Assembly (NCBI GenBank): GCA_021399445.1
Contig: JAJTUQ010000005.1
Span: 5,084,001-5,148,000, forward strand
From: Xylogone sp. PMI_703
Lineage: Eukaryota > Ascomycota > Leotiomycetes
Length of the DNA: 64,000 nt
Direction: 5' to 3'
The position numbers were made by a program, and so were the translations under genes. The notes under the pieces were generated by a model. It ran no database searches, was not told the DNA's origin, and worked only from the letters and a program-made list of their open reading frames with translations. Below, one piece after another: positions 10,912 through 23,073 of this stretch (the first letter of the stretch is position 1; each line of letters opens with the position of its first letter).

Positions 10912-13290
10912 ATGGCCATCGGCGGCTCCCCCAGCAATACTCGACGGTACTCCGACGCCGTCGACCACCTCTCCTCCGAGCACAACCCCGTCGATGGCGA
11001 ACCTCCCACGAAGCGCCGCCGTGTCTTCCTCCAGACCATGGGCCAGCAGTTGCGAGGAGTAGGTATGTCCAAAGATGCCCCTCGCGACGACCCCGAAAAC
11101 ACCTCCCAGGCCTGCGCCGTCGACGCCGTCTTTGCTTCCGATCGAGCTCCAAGCCGCCAAGTCAACCAGATCCAGACTCCCGAGAGCGACGCTGTACCTG
11201 GTGAAGACGACCACAATTCGACCGGCGGCTCCATCAGCGCCTCCAAGCAGCTCTGGCAGCCAGGTGAAGTCGCCGCGCCGCGATCCGACCCAGGCGTCAT
11301 CACCTTCGACGACCTCTTCAACTGGACCCAGAGCTACTTCGACAATTGGCACCTGGCCTACCCCTTCCTGCACGCGCCCACCGTCCTGAAATACTTCGAG
11401 CGCGTGGCTCAGACCGGCATACCCGATCCTACGCAGACTCCCTCCAACGAACTCATCGTCCTCAAGTCCATCATGTCCATTGCCCTCGCCGACCGCCGCC
11501 AGACCGGCACCATCATGCGACCCGTGCCTGCCAACCTCGTCTTCACTTCCTTCAACGATAGCATCCATAGCGTACAGCAGGCCCTGTCCGAGGAGAGTTC
11601 CATCGAGGCCCTGCAGGCCATTGTCAGTGTCCAGCTGTTCCTCATGTCCATGCTGCGGTACAATGCTGCCTCCCGTCTCCAGGGCCTGGCTGCGCGCATG
11701 GCCTTCCAGCTGGGGTTGCACCGGTGTCCGATGCGGTACTCCTCGTTTCCCCGGAGCGAGGCTCAGCTGCGGAAGCGTTTGTTTTGGTCCATGTACTGCA
11801 TCGATCGGTACATATGTATTCGACTGTGCGTGCCCCAGACGATTCGAGATAGTGATGTCGATGTGTGCTGGCCAACATCGGAGCAGCATGGGGGGAATGA
11901 TGCTGAGAAAGCAGGTATGCACACTCCTCTAACTTTGAGTTTCTATCCCATGAATTTCTTGATTTGGTGAGAGTCTAATGTTTTGCCTTTTAGAGTACGA
12001 TGATAGGCTGGATCTCTTGATATTTCTATCCCGGCACGCCGAAGTTAGAGGTTTGATCATGGAGCTAAGGAACAGGTCCGATTCGCAAAGCCAGGTCGAG
12101 ACGGACGAAGCTGTCACTATCAACGCCGAGCTTAGCAAGTGGTGGAACGATGTCGAGACGTATCTGGAGTCGAGCAGCATGAATTCGGTACCATTGAGCA
12201 AGTATCACGAGGTCACGCTGGTGGTTCTCAGGCATGAGGCCATCATCGCCATCAACAAGCATACGATTGCGACGGCAAGAAAGCCTTCGACGTACAATGC
12301 CGCCCTTCAGAACTGCATTGGTGCATCGAGGGCGATTATTTCGGCTTTGTACAGGGTCTTGGAAGTATCGGGAAGGTTAAACTCATCGGCAACACACGAC
12401 GATTCCGAAGAGACCGCTTTATTCTGGCCTTCATTCACATGGGCGGTCTGGATGAGTGCTTTCATCATGATATATGCTGCGAATGAGGACCAAGCCCCTG
12501 TGGATGTAGCTACTAGGTAAGCCATGATTACCATGCGTCTATTCGAGTCTGCTCGAGCGCACGTGACTTCCACGTGAGATCACTAACATCTGCGTCTAGG
12601 CTCGCTGATCGAAGTCTAATAATATTCAAGCACCTAGGCTTGAGAGGCAGTGCATGGCCTAATGCCTGTGCGACTGCCATAGCAGACATGCGGGGGCAAC
12701 TGATCGAGAGGAGGAACCAGCTGAAGACCGCCAGTGCAGCCGCCTCGGAAAAGAGCATGGCATTACGTGGTGACGCCAAACGACCGCTTCGAGGCTCCAT
12801 GCCCATCGAAGAGAAGCGCCCTGAATCCGTCCCATCTACCCCCAACACAGCCGTAACCCAATGGCCTCAGCCTAACGAACGTCCAAACTATATCTCCCAC
12901 CTTCCGGGACCCCAAGTGCGTGCCGACTCCATCAGCATCAGAGACATACCCAACCCGCCAGATTATACTTCACGAACACCTGTCCCTACCGGCACGATAG
13001 TTAGCACGCCAGGCTCCGTCTCGCGTGCCGATACCTCTTCATCTTCCCAACCGCCTCCTCAAGGAGTCAACCAACCCCTTGCCGTGCGACCACCGAACTG
13101 GATATCGTACTCGGACTTCCCCCCAAATCCGAATGGGTACATGAACATGGGCATGGTGCCGCAAAACGGAATGTGGCAGCAATATGCAGCGGGGATTCCA
13201 ATGCTGAACGACAATGAGACGGAGGTGCACTACAGCATAGACATGCCATTTTGGCTTAATAATACGCAGTTCAGAGGGTATAACGGGTAA
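10912..13290 (+). CDS. Fungal_trans-domain transcriptional regulator lacking a zinc cluster
   Basis: Exons 10912-11914, 11994-12516 and 12600-13290 give 738 aa with closed phases; the ATG has a strong context (CACCATCATGGCC). A basic stretch KRRR near residue 35 could be a nuclear signal. The fungal-specific TF middle homology domain begins around residue 125 (DLFNWTQSYFDNWHLAYPFLHAP) and includes the characteristic LAARMAFQLGLHR and LRKRLFWSMYCIDRY segments at about 255-300. The C-terminal 200 residues are Pro/Ser-rich and disordered. No Zn2Cys6 or C2H2 motif is visible in the protein or in frames just upstream. It may be a regulator without its own DNA-binding domain, or an upstream exon may have been missed. 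An open frame of 412 codons on the opposite strand is an antisense shadow. Confidence 0.88.
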
Positions 13291-15031
13291 TAGGTGATCA
13301 CCGTCATCCCTGCGAATACCTTCTCACGCCTCCTCTTTCGACCTTTCATTCGGACGGTTGTATATTTTCTAATTAATGACTGCGGAACATAACTAATTTT
13401 CTCTCTGTTTTCAACTCACCTGGACAAAAACCACCATTTTTGGTTTCCAAATTTTCTTTTTCACTGGGAGGCTCGGAGTTTACATAGCGAACTTTTCTTT
13501 TATATCAAACTACTGGGAATCCTTACATCTTACCTGGAGATGGGGGTGGGCTGGCTGCAACGTGTATTTTATGGCAGGCGGTGGCCTAGTTTAGCGTACA
13601 TTTTTTCTGGGACGAGGTATAAGGATCTAAAAGTTAGGTTTCGGACTCTAGATTGGGTCTTGGGATGTGTATTCATCCTATGGGATATGAAATATATATT
13701 TGGATCTATTATGAAAGTATTTTTTGGATTTTTGAATGCCTTTTCTTGTGTGGAAGTGAAATATTTTCTTCCTGTTTGAGTAAAAGGAAGTCAACCGGAT
13801 CTATGGATGTTTTGGGATTTCGAAAAGATTGGTCTGGCGTCATCTAAGACTCAAATTTTTGTAGCAACTGGAGACGAGAAATTTCTGAACGTTCTGGCAC
13901 GCAGATTCCTTCTTTCCTTGGTTTTCGAACCATATATATATTTCCATCCACGCCACGAGATGGTTACGACTAATCTTGCCTTGTCCATCATACGTCCGAA
14001 TAAACTATGCTGAGCCCTTCTGGTATGACAAGGCTTTCAATTCCAACCAATCACCGTAACAATGCAGCTTTCACATAAGTAGTCTGGGTCTTCTGACGTC
14101 AAGCTACCTAATCAAATCACATCAACTAAATCAACCAGCCACAACGCAAGCCACATTCCGGAAACAATTCCCAGCCAGTACCCTTGACTAAGCCCGGTGA
14201 GGACAACCTCTGACGCCATGAGGCTCGTTGCCGCGCCCTAAACTAGTCTAGTCGCCGGCGTTAATTGCCGTTGTGCATGAACTGCTCGGGAGGCGCTGTG
14301 GCTTGATTTGGAGGTTGTGAAAGTTTGGATGGTTGGACGATTTCTTGATGCGGTGCGAAGGGAAAAAATGAAAGTGGAGGAAGAGTCGTGATAGTTACAT
14401 ATAATGCGGGATTTTATATTAGGCTAGCTGAGATTTGGTTCGTGTTGATGGAATAAGATGATGTTATGGGAAAATATATATAATAAATTATGTTATTTTT
14501 TTAACCTGTATTTTATTATTTACGCTTTTTCGTTATCTTTACAAAAGATCATATATACCTTTTAGATTATAGGAATATTCAAGTGCTGATCAAATTTACT
14601 ACACTACAATGATAAAAAAAAGAGTAACACAACTACACATCGATCAAGATCATTTTTTGTGTTGGGATCGGAGTCCGGAATCCATTCCCGGCAGCCCAAT
14701 TTGGACATGTCAGACTCTGAAGTAGAGCACATATTTGTGTATATATAACCACACCTGTCCGCTATACAAGAGTTAATTGAGCAGTTAGTTTCCATTTAAA
14801 TTATACAATCGTACATTGCTACAAGCCGTAGTCTTTCCGACACTTCGGATCCGTAGCAGCTTCAATGTTCTTCCGCCTTACTTGGCTTTAGATGCTCACA
14901 CTCATATTTACTGTATACAAAGCATGATTATAATGAGAAATGACTCTAAGGGTCAAATTCTTTTGTACTTTTATTTGTACTTGTTTAAAATGGCAAAATA
15001 CATATCCTCAGATACAGCTCGGGATCACCGC
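13291..15031. other. Intergenic between convergent genes
   Basis: AT-rich sequence between the 3' ends of the regulator and the PL4 lyase, with homopolymer and TATA-rich tracts around 14400-14600. It should contain the 3' UTRs of both genes. No coding frame is supported. Confidence 0.4.
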
Positions 15032-16892
15032 CTAGTTCCACTCAAGCTTCAACGCATCCCAAATGATTCCCCTCCAGCGGTGATTCTGCGTAAGCGTCCT
15101 ATAGACATTCGATTAGTGCTAACTCTCATAGTTAATTCTGACTCCAAGTGTAGAACTTACAAGTCCAACCTATTAGCTTTATCGTATAGGAAGAAGTCGC
15201 TCGGGATCGTGAATCTCGAAGCATAGTAACCCCCCGACGTAGTGGCACTCCGATAGAGCGCTCCATCGGTAGCAGTCTCACTGGAGATAGTCCCGACCAA
15301 GAACTGATTCATACTCACATTCAAGCCCGTTGGGACCACTTCAGGCAGCGTACTCGAGTCATGACCCAGTCCATAGCCGTTCTGGCTAGTGTACCCAGCA
15401 AAGGACAAAGTAAGAGTCGCAGTACGCCCTGGAACCGTGGCCTTATCGAAGATGACCGTCCAGTTCCCCTGCGCGCTCTGAGCAAAGTACCAATCCTCCG
15501 GCTTGTTCGTGCCGATGGCGTAGATGAGGTTCGCGGGCGTGAAGTCGCTCAGCCCGTGCTGCATAGGCGCGCCGCCGTACTTGAAGCCGAGGGTCTTCTT
15601 GTCGAAGTCGCCGATGCGCCATGCGATCTCGCGGGATGGGATGGGCCACTTGATGGTTCCTAGATTGACGTTTTGGTCCCTGTTACTGAAGGAGACGGCT
15701 GTGCCGTTGAAGATGTTGTCTACATCCGCGATTTTCCCGCCGTTGGCCCAGGCTAGGAGACGGTAGGACTTTTGGCGTCGTACGTCGTCGAAGGTGAATG
15801 AGCCGCTGGCATCGGCGTATGTTGTGTATTGGTAGTTCGATCCTTGGTTGTTGGTTTCCCATCCGTTTTCGTCGCCGAGGAAGACCGCCGCGCCGGATGC
15901 TGGACGACCGTCGCTGAGGACTAACTTGCCCTTGACGCTGCCTCTGTTTTGGTAGTTCTTGTCTTTCAGCCACTTGTATGGCCAGGCGGCATCTTCTTGC
16001 TTTGATCGTCTCTCGGCGTCTTTCAAGTCGCCGTCGTTGATGTATAGTAGCCATGGGCCCCACATCTTTCCTACGGGGATGGCATTGCTGAACTCGGAGT
16101 TGTAATGGCTTCCTGTGACAGTCTATGTTAATAATACATGATTTGGTGGCTCGTGAAGGGGAAGATCTTACCATGGTACATGTGTAGAAGCACGGTATCA
16201 TCAGTCGCACTCTCTCGATGCAACATTAGCTCCTGCTTCAGATGGTCACCGATATAATAGTCCTTTGATGGAGCTATAATGTATGCTCCCACTCCGTGGC
16301 CATAGACACCATGGAAGTCAAGACCTCTCACAAAGCAGGAGAAATCGTATTTGGTGATGTATGACCCATTCCGTCTTTGCCAGGTTTCATCCTCAACTTT
16401 GTAGCCGGTCTCAATATCGACAATGCTGGGAAGAGGCGCATTCTTGATGTTGGTGCGACCCCATGTGAACTGCAAGGGGTCGAATCGGTAGAGACTCCGG
16501 ACTTCACCTTGGTTACCCAAGTTGTTGTTGATCACGTACTGGTAATGGCCTGCAAGACCGCTGAAGAGAATATAGTGTACTGTTGCATAGTACGACTCGA
16601 ACGCGACATGGATCATGCTGCTGCTCTTCTCGATAACTGTAGGTCCAGTAGTGAAATTGAAGGTGGTTTTACCGCCAAAGTCTGAGTATCCTCCTGTCGC
16701 ATTGCGAACGATTTCCCGGCCTTTCCATTTCATGGAATAGGCATATCCTTTGCTGTTGATTGTCATCTCAAAGGAGTCGCCATTGGAAACCTGCCACACT
16801 GTTGAGTTTACTGTGGTCAATGATGGCTTACTCGCTGCTGATGACCAGAAGTTGAGGCTTAAAGCCAGGGCGTAGAGAATGGAGGACCGCAT
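15032..16892 (-). CDS. rglB: Secreted rhamnogalacturonan lyase, PL4 (RglB-like)
   Basis: Minus-strand exons 16172-16892, 15161-16112 and 15032-15098 give 579 aa with closed phases. A signal peptide lies at residues 1 to about 21 (MRSSILYALALSLNFWSSAA). The N-terminal two fifths is the PL4 beta-sandwich catalytic region. A fibronectin-III-like domain follows (GKLVLSDGRPASGAAVFLG), then the C-terminal carbohydrate-binding-like domain ending WDALKLEWN. The last exon is only 67 nt, and its acceptor was chosen because it alone restores this ending. Family role: beta-elimination of rhamnosyl-galacturonate bonds in the pectin RG-I backbone, outside the cell. Together with the GH2 and RglA-like genes just downstream it forms a pectin block on one strand. 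The B versus A assignment rests on domain order and is a family-level call. Confidence 0.88.
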
Positions 16893-17904
16893 GGCTGCGT
16901 ACAGTATCCCAGCAATGCCCTGGTGATGCTCCTTGGTTATAAAATCAGATTACATGGGTTTCAATGTAGTATATATATTGTCTACTGCTAAATAGCCACC
17001 ATGATAACTGTCAATTAGATGCCTGACTCAATTGATGCCGGATCTACAGCATTTTCGCCCAATCTTGCACCGAGCTACGACGTCCTTTTCAAGAATAGTA
17101 TCATATTCATAGTTGTTAGCTGAAAGACTATGGAAGAGTGGATATGTGTTCTGCATCCCGCAGTACAACGGCAATTGAGAGGATCAAACCGCCCCCATAA
17201 TTCATCCAATGTCCTACCCCGCGGGGTGCATAGAATGGGGTAAAGCTACAGCTCCAACAAGCTACTCTCATCCCAGCCAGCGCACTCCCGTTCCTGACCC
17301 GGACTGATAATGGACCGAGGGCGGGGTACCTGGGACCGATGATCTGGAGCTGCAGGATGGCGGTGGATTTGCTTGGCTCAGCACGGTAAGGAGGTACCTT
17401 TGCCAAGCCTGCCCGGCAGTTAAAGAACGGCTGCGTGTTACCTACCAAGTTTAGATGCCCAGACGGCCAACACGGCTCATGTTACTTATTCTCCACCAAC
17501 CGGAAGGATACCGACTGGGGTGTGGTTATTCAAATTGTAGTTTTGCCAAATTGCATCTATGGAAAAGGTATCCTCCTCCCCGGAGTTGCGGTCAATGAAT
17601 AGAGCTGCCCTATCGAGTAGTATTGGTGGCTTGGGTAGACCCCGGACATTGGCAACTGCTACGCATGGAACAAGATTTAACCGTAGTATGCAGTCTGAAA
17701 ATTTCTGCTCAAAAGATTTAGATTATTCTATTGAAGAGAGACGATTTAGCTGTTGACTGAAGTTGGTATTAAATGTGGGTCTAGTAAAGGGTTTGATTGT
17801 TGATTAATCACTATTGACATACACTTTGTGTCTGACTATGAAATAAATAATGTAATAACTCTATGTCCAAACTGAGACAATCGTTACGCTTAACAGACCT
17901 TTAC
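16893..17904. other. Intergenic, promoter side of the RglB-like lyase
   Basis: No supported gene. The left end should hold the lyase promoter, including a CCCCGCGGGG palindrome about 330 bp upstream of its ATG. The right end holds the GH2 3' region. Confidence 0.45.
17216..17227. promoter_or_regulatory. Palindromic candidate CreA site
   Basis: ACCCCGCGGGGT is a perfect 12-nt palindrome containing GCGGGG on both strands, which fits the CreA consensus SYGGRG. It lies about 330 bp upstream of the RglB-like start. Carbon catabolite repression of pectinase genes by CreA is established knowledge; its action here is inferred. Confidence 0.4.
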
Positions 17905-20664
17905 TCATAGTTGAAGAGTAATGTTCTTTTGGGTTTGGCAAGGTTGGTTGTACATTGAGAAGCCCGCATTTACCAAAAGATTGAGAGTGGATGAGTTACT
18001 CGCTCCAGCCACCTTCCATGTAGCCTTGACGGATTCGCCTGGAGGCACAGAGCTGAAGGTTGATATGGAAGTGCCAATAGTATTTACGCTCCCCTGACCG
18101 GCACTCCCTCCAGGAGTTTGTTGGTTTAGGGTAAGGTGGAGACGCATATCATTGAGTGTTGGTGGGCCCGTGGGAACATTTCCACGTGGACCTGGAGCAG
18201 GTGAACTGTTTGGGTTCTCTTTTGACGTGATATTGACTTCGGCATCGCCAATAGTAGGATGTGAGACTTTTACAGTGATAACTCCCGACTGGCCATCGAG
18301 AGTTCGAATCAGTACACCGCCGACACCGCCGTTGTGCCCCAATGGGAAGGCACCGTTAGTGAGCGTTGCCGTGATGGTAGCAGAGTTCTCATCAGCAGGT
18401 TCTACATCCACGTCAACAGTGACTAATTGACCCACCCAAGTACCTGGACCAGTGACAGTGATCTGGACATTACCCTCCGTATAAGGCCGAGGGGCTCCGT
18501 ATAGGTCCACAACACGGAATGTTAGCAGACTAGCATCGACACCATCAGCCAAGAGTTCGTTGTCTTGTGAGTTGATTTCAAGACGATCTCCCTCAGTGCT
18601 CCCAGAGAAAGATCGTGATAGAGCAGTCTTGTTCCCAACGTAACCATCTAATCGAAGGGTAGGAGCACTACTAAGGTTAAAACCATGAGCGAATGGTGTC
18701 GTGTCTAGATAGAACGGCGGATATTTTGTATGAGGGAAGTCTCCGATTGCCGCCGTTAAAGTGGCATAATGTGCGCCATTTATAAAAGCTTCGATACGAT
18801 CACAGTTAGACCAGATCATAGCATATTTTCCTAGTTCAGTAACTGGTGACCTTGTGCCAAAGTCCCAGAAGAAGGCTGGCTCCATGATAACTCGCGTCTT
18901 TGGATCAACTTGAGAGAGGTAGAAAGCGGCTCCTGGCTTAAGAACCCGAAATGTATCGGCTACACCTGCCCATGCGATGTTATCGGGCTGGGCATGGAAT
19001 GCTGTGTCATAGTCGAATGCTAACCAGCTGAGTGCCCCGGCATAAAATTGACTAGATGCTGCAACGTTGTGTACTTGGGCATGGGCTCTAGCTTGGGTGT
19101 GGAGGACAGTCTGGTTTGCAACCCACTGATATTCTCCAGGGAGGCCACCTCCTCCAACAGATTCAGTAACAAGGTATGGAACCATCTGGACCGGCGGTAA
19201 CAGGGATCCATTGCCATTGATGCCATTGTAGTCATCATATGCATAGACTTCTTGTTGATAGTTGACAAGGGTACGGAAATTGTCTTGCTCTGATAACGCA
19301 CCGACACTACCTGACGTCTGCCGACTGTCATCAAGGCTCTTCGCAACATTCCTGGTTTGAGCATATAGAGTAGGCCATCGAGGAGTTTCATTGACCTGCA
19401 CGGCCCAGAGGATAACAGAGGGCCGATTTCGATCACGAATAACCATGTCATGGACGTTTTGTACAACCAGGTTCTGCCATGCGGTATCACCAATATATTG
19501 CCACCCGGGAGTCTCATCCCATATCATGATGCCTAGTTCATCACAAGCATCTAGGAAATCAGGAGACTGAGGGTAATGAGAACCTCGTACCATGTTGCAG
19601 TTGAGTTCCTTCAAAATTTCTGCATCACGTCGTTGCAGTCTGGCCGGCATGGCCATCCCTGTATAGGGGTAGAGCTGATGACGATCAAGTCCAAATATCT
19701 TGAATCGTTTCCCATTAAGGTAGAAACCATCCACTTTGAAAACAGCTTCCCGGAATCCAATAGTCTGGTTTACGCTGTGTTCTGGCTGGCCATTCACTTT
19801 CACGGTACCCACAACTTGATAGAGTTTTGGATGATCAGGTGCCCATAGCTCTATTGATGATCCAGCGGCAAATCGAAGATGTGTCGTATTTTGACCAGTA
19901 TTAGTCAAATTGATTTGCGTAGAAGTATGAGAAAGTACGACTTCTCCATCTGTCAAATTGAATGACAGTTCCACTGGGCTTGATGGGATTGTTGCTGAAT
20001 CAATGGTGCATTCGATTTCAATTGAACGATAGGACTCCAATACATTTTCCGGCTTAGCAAAGAGGTCTGAGATGAACGTCTGTGGAACCGTCCGTAGCTT
20101 TACACTTCGATAGAGACCACCAGGCTCGAGATAATCGATTGAACTGGCTCCGTCTGGGCTGCCGTCAGGAGGGACGCTCAGCCATCGAGAGTCAACAAGT
20201 ACAGCGAGGACATTATCTGTCTGTTTGACATATTGTGTTATCTCGTATGAGAAAGGCAGATATCCTCCGAGATGCTGAGGTAATTGATAGCCGTTGATGG
20301 TAGGTGTAGCAGCAGTGAGGACTCCGTCAAAGTCTAAAAAGGTCCGTGTATTTGCTGGTCCAGAAGGAAGGTTGAAATGCCTTCGATAGATCCATTGATG
20401 TTGCCAACTTTCAGATGAGAAATTGCTCCATCCTAAAGGTGTTGCACAGTGAGGTATGGTGACGGCTAAGAACTCGGTGTCGTCAAAATTGGGGCTCTCA
20501 CTTCCTGGTAAGTAGACGCCACCAAAGAGCCAGCCACGATCTAGAGATACAGTTGAGCTTTGAGCTGGAGAGGCAACATTCGTGTCGTTGACGGAGCCTA
20601 ACTTCGTGGCTTCAGCCACTGCCTCCGTGAGGAGTAGCCCCAGGAGTGCTATTGGTACATGCAT
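17905..20664 (-). CDS. Secreted glycoside hydrolase family 2 protein
   Basis: Single exon, 919 aa, starting at the ATG at 20664; the signal peptide MHVPIALLGLLLTEAVAEA follows directly. The GH2 order is visible: sugar-binding jelly-roll (about 40-195, with WLFGGVYLPG and EPGGLYRSVKL), immunoglobulin-like domain (about 200-305), and TIM barrel from about 306 (GFREAVFKVDGFYLNGKRFKIFG). The likely acid/base is E426 in VNE and the likely nucleophile is E501 in VTES; both are present. C-terminal beta domains and a Pro-rich linker follow (SPAPGPRGNVPTGPP). Family enzymes are beta-galactosidases, beta-glucuronidases or related. Its place between two rhamnogalacturonan lyases suggests it trims RG-I side chains or lyase products, but the substrate is unproven. 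Confidence 0.9.
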   Translation of the reverse strand: MHVPIALLGLLLTEAVAEATKLGSVNDTNVASPAQSSTVSLDRGWLFGGVYLPGSESPNFDDTEFLAVTIPHCATPLGWSNFSSESWQHQWIYRRHFNLPSGPANTRTFLDFDGVLTAATPTINGYQLPQHLGGYLPFSYEITQYVKQTDNVLAVLVDSRWLSVPPDGSPDGASSIDYLEPGGLYRSVKLRTVPQTFISDLFAKPENVLESYRSIEIECTIDSATIPSSPVELSFNLTDGEVVLSHTSTQINLTNTGQNTTHLRFAAGSSIELWAPDHPKLYQVVGTVKVNGQPEHSVNQTIGFREAVFKVDGFYLNGKRFKIFGLDRHQLYPYTGMAMPARLQRRDAEILKELNCNMVRGSHYPQSPDFLDACDELGIMIWDETPGWQYIGDTAWQNLVVQNVHDMVIRDRNRPSVILWAVQVNETPRWPTLYAQTRNVAKSLDDSRQTSGSVGALSEQDNFRTLVNYQQEVYAYDDYNGINGNGSLLPPVQMVPYLVTESVGGGGLPGEYQWVANQTVLHTQARAHAQVHNVAASSQFYAGALSWLAFDYDTAFHAQPDNIAWAGVADTFRVLKPGAAFYLSQVDPKTRVIMEPAFFWDFGTRSPVTELGKYAMIWSNCDRIEAFINGAHYATLTAAIGDFPHTKYPPFYLDTTPFAHGFNLSSAPTLRLDGYVGNKTALSRSFSGSTEGDRLEINSQDNELLADGVDASLLTFRVVDLYGAPRPYTEGNVQITVTGPGTWVGQLVTVDVDVEPADENSATITATLTNGAFPLGHNGGVGGVLIRTLDGQSGVITVKVSHPTIGDAEVNITSKENPNSSPAPGPRGNVPTGPPTLNDMRLHLTLNQQTPGGSAGQGSVNTIGTSISTFSSVPPGESVKATWKVAGASNSSTLNLLVNAGFSMYNQPCQTQKNITLQL

Positions 20665-21264
20665 AAGTGACACCAAGTTCTTGGACTACGTAGGAGGTAG
20701 AGTAGAAATTGAAACCTGCGAGTGTTCTTGGCATCAACATGTTCAGATTAAATAAATATCAAGAACAAACTACAGACGTGGGGTATATCCCGGGATTCTC
20801 CAACTCATGGTACCGTGCCGATGTACCCGGTAAAGACGAGAATCAAAAAGGTAAGATCTTCATCTATTGAAAGCTAACAAAACCTGGAGTCAAAATATGC
20901 TCCAATCATCAATATGAGTTAGAAGCTCCAGAAGCTATTCGGCGGAACGGCAGCCGAAGGTCTACTCAACCCCGCCTCTAACCTCCTGCAGCCCAGTGAA
21001 GTTACATCTACTCGGAATAAGCTGTAGCCAACTAATATTTCATCAGTTATGCCAATTACGTCAGTATTAAGCTTTTGATGTGTTATAAGGTTGCGAGTTG
21101 AGCTGATTGATATTTCTTCTGTAGATACATGTAGGTAACGCAGGTAACAAGTATCTCGGAGGCTACAGATCAACGATACCCGGTATCAAATTCATACCTT
21201 GCTGTAGCAACACCGTTCGGATCGGTGAGTCGCAACATTTCAGGCACCATTTCACCAGGAGGCT
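20665..21264. other. Intergenic between GH2 and RglA-like genes
   Basis: 600 bp containing the GH2 promoter (right of its start at 20664) and the 3' end of the RglA-like gene. No coding frame is supported. Confidence 0.4.
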
Positions 21265-23073
21265 CTAATGGAAGAGCTCAACTGCATCAAAGATCTCGAG
21301 AGACGAATGTAATTAGTATTCCAGTGTATACAGTAACTGGGGGAGGGTTAACTCACAAAGTTTGGACTCAAAAAGTCATCGCCACTGCTACCAGAGATGG
21401 CCGCAATGGAGATGGTATTTGTTCCTTGTACTAGTGTCCCTGCAGGAAGGGAACAGTCATATACCTCTCCATATCCACGGTATGCTCCTCGAGTGACGCC
21501 TCGGCTGTCAATCTTGCTTGGTGCAGCCGGTGCAGAGCAAGCGTGACCATTCACTGTTGCTTGTGGTCTGGCACCGGCATAAGATAGAGTTGTTGCTATC
21601 CGGAGAGTTGCTGAGTTGCTGATTGCCGAAGAAAGGGTGAATGAGATTGTCTGTGGTGAGTTTACGTCCTTGAAGAGAGCCATGGGGAAGTTGGATAAAG
21701 AACTAGATCCAACGCTGTATGTTCCTGGACTCCAGGAGGACATGCGACTGTCAGATGGATGCATGCGAAGCTGGTTTGCGGCGTTTCGGAATCCGGTGGG
21801 CTGTCCATCGTAGTCACCGATCTTGAACACAGTGGTGTGCGAGCTGGTAAGGATGGTGTTGGTAGCTGCGATGTTCTGTGTCGTTGTAGCTTGAGCTGTG
21901 ACTCTGACGGTCGCGGTAGCAGCCTTGAACTCATCCTGGTACAGTACCATAGTATAAGTACCGGCAACTAAAGCTGGAGACGTGAAAGAGCCAGAGGAAG
22001 ATGCATAAACCCATGATTGGTAGTCATTGTTATACCAATGGACAACTATAGGAAAGCTTGAAGAGACTCCGGACGCGGTTCCTTTGACAAATCCACGACC
22101 TGAAGCACCAACATAACCTGTGAGACCAAGGTCCTCAAAGAAGGATGTATCGACCTCTGAAGATTTGGGTATTCCGCTTCTTGAAAAGCTCAAAACATAT
22201 GGTCCATGGAAGCCCATTCGGTAACTTTCCGTTTGAACATGTCCAGAATTCATGTAGAACGTAACCGAGTGATAGTCACCGCCGTAGTTAAGATTAATAT
22301 CGCGGAAGAATGGACCCCCGGAACTCTTCTCACGAGACTGGATCGAAGTCACGAAGCAGGCATGGACAGATGAGTCCGAGGCGTAGGCGCAATATACATC
22401 ATCGTCAATGAATCGTTCAGATGAGTAGAACTATAAAAAAGTAATGATTAGACCATTTTATAAGAACTAATTTGGAGAATGTTTAGACGGGGAATGACGA
22501 ACTTTGCTGCGGGTCTGGCCATTAACCAAGAAGACGTCGGATCCCTCTATCGATGTCCCACCAGCAGTATTAGAAACATCGCCTTCCTTATATGCTTGCG
22601 GAAGACCCGTGAGACGTGCGATGAAGCGTAGCTCTCCAACGCTGGGTTCAGAGACGGTGTATGTGCCCATATAGATGGAACTTGATCCATCATCAAAAAT
22701 ATAATAATGAGTCAGATCGAAGTCACTATTATCTGCAACGACCTTTACAATGACATAGCTGCCTTGAGTACGATATCAGTTAGTACTTCACTCGCAAGAA
22801 ATTGAACGTCAAATAATACTCACCACTGGTTGTATAGGAAACAGTCGCAGTGCCCAAGCCAGAAGCAATATGGCTATGGGTGCTCTGATACTGGTATTCG
22901 GTGCTGCGGTACTTGATGGAAGTCAGGTCGCCGGATGAGCGACTTACGGTAACGACAAAGCCATCGGTACTGCCGGAGTCAATGGTATAGCTAGAGCTGG
23001 ACGTAGTCACACTGATACCGAGTACGGTTGCGCTCCAAGCACAGAGTAATGCAAAAATCAAGGGACCAACCAT
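21265..23073 (-). CDS. rglA: Secreted rhamnogalacturonan lyase A, PL4 (RglA-like)
   Basis: Minus-strand exons 22824-23073, 22503-22762, 21357-22430 and 21265-21294 give 537 aa with closed phases. I start at the second Met because the signal peptide ([19 protein letters not shown]) follows it immediately; an upstream in-frame Met adds 15 residues. The catalytic region contains [13 protein letters not shown] and MGFHGPY, matching the Lys and His regarded as catalytic in Aspergillus PL4 lyase A. FnIII-like and carbohydrate-binding-like domains follow, ending [10 protein letters not shown] from a 30-nt last exon. The second intron uses the uncommon donor GTTCGT. Role: endo-cleavage of the RG-I backbone outside the cell. 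It is the most upstream gene of the three-gene pectin block; all three read leftward. Confidence 0.93.

Noticed and set aside
10684..11922. 412-codon open frame on the minus strand
   Set aside because: Exactly antisense to exon 1 of the fungal_trans regulator; its Gly/Val/Glu-rich text is the expected shadow of GC-biased third positions and matches no family.
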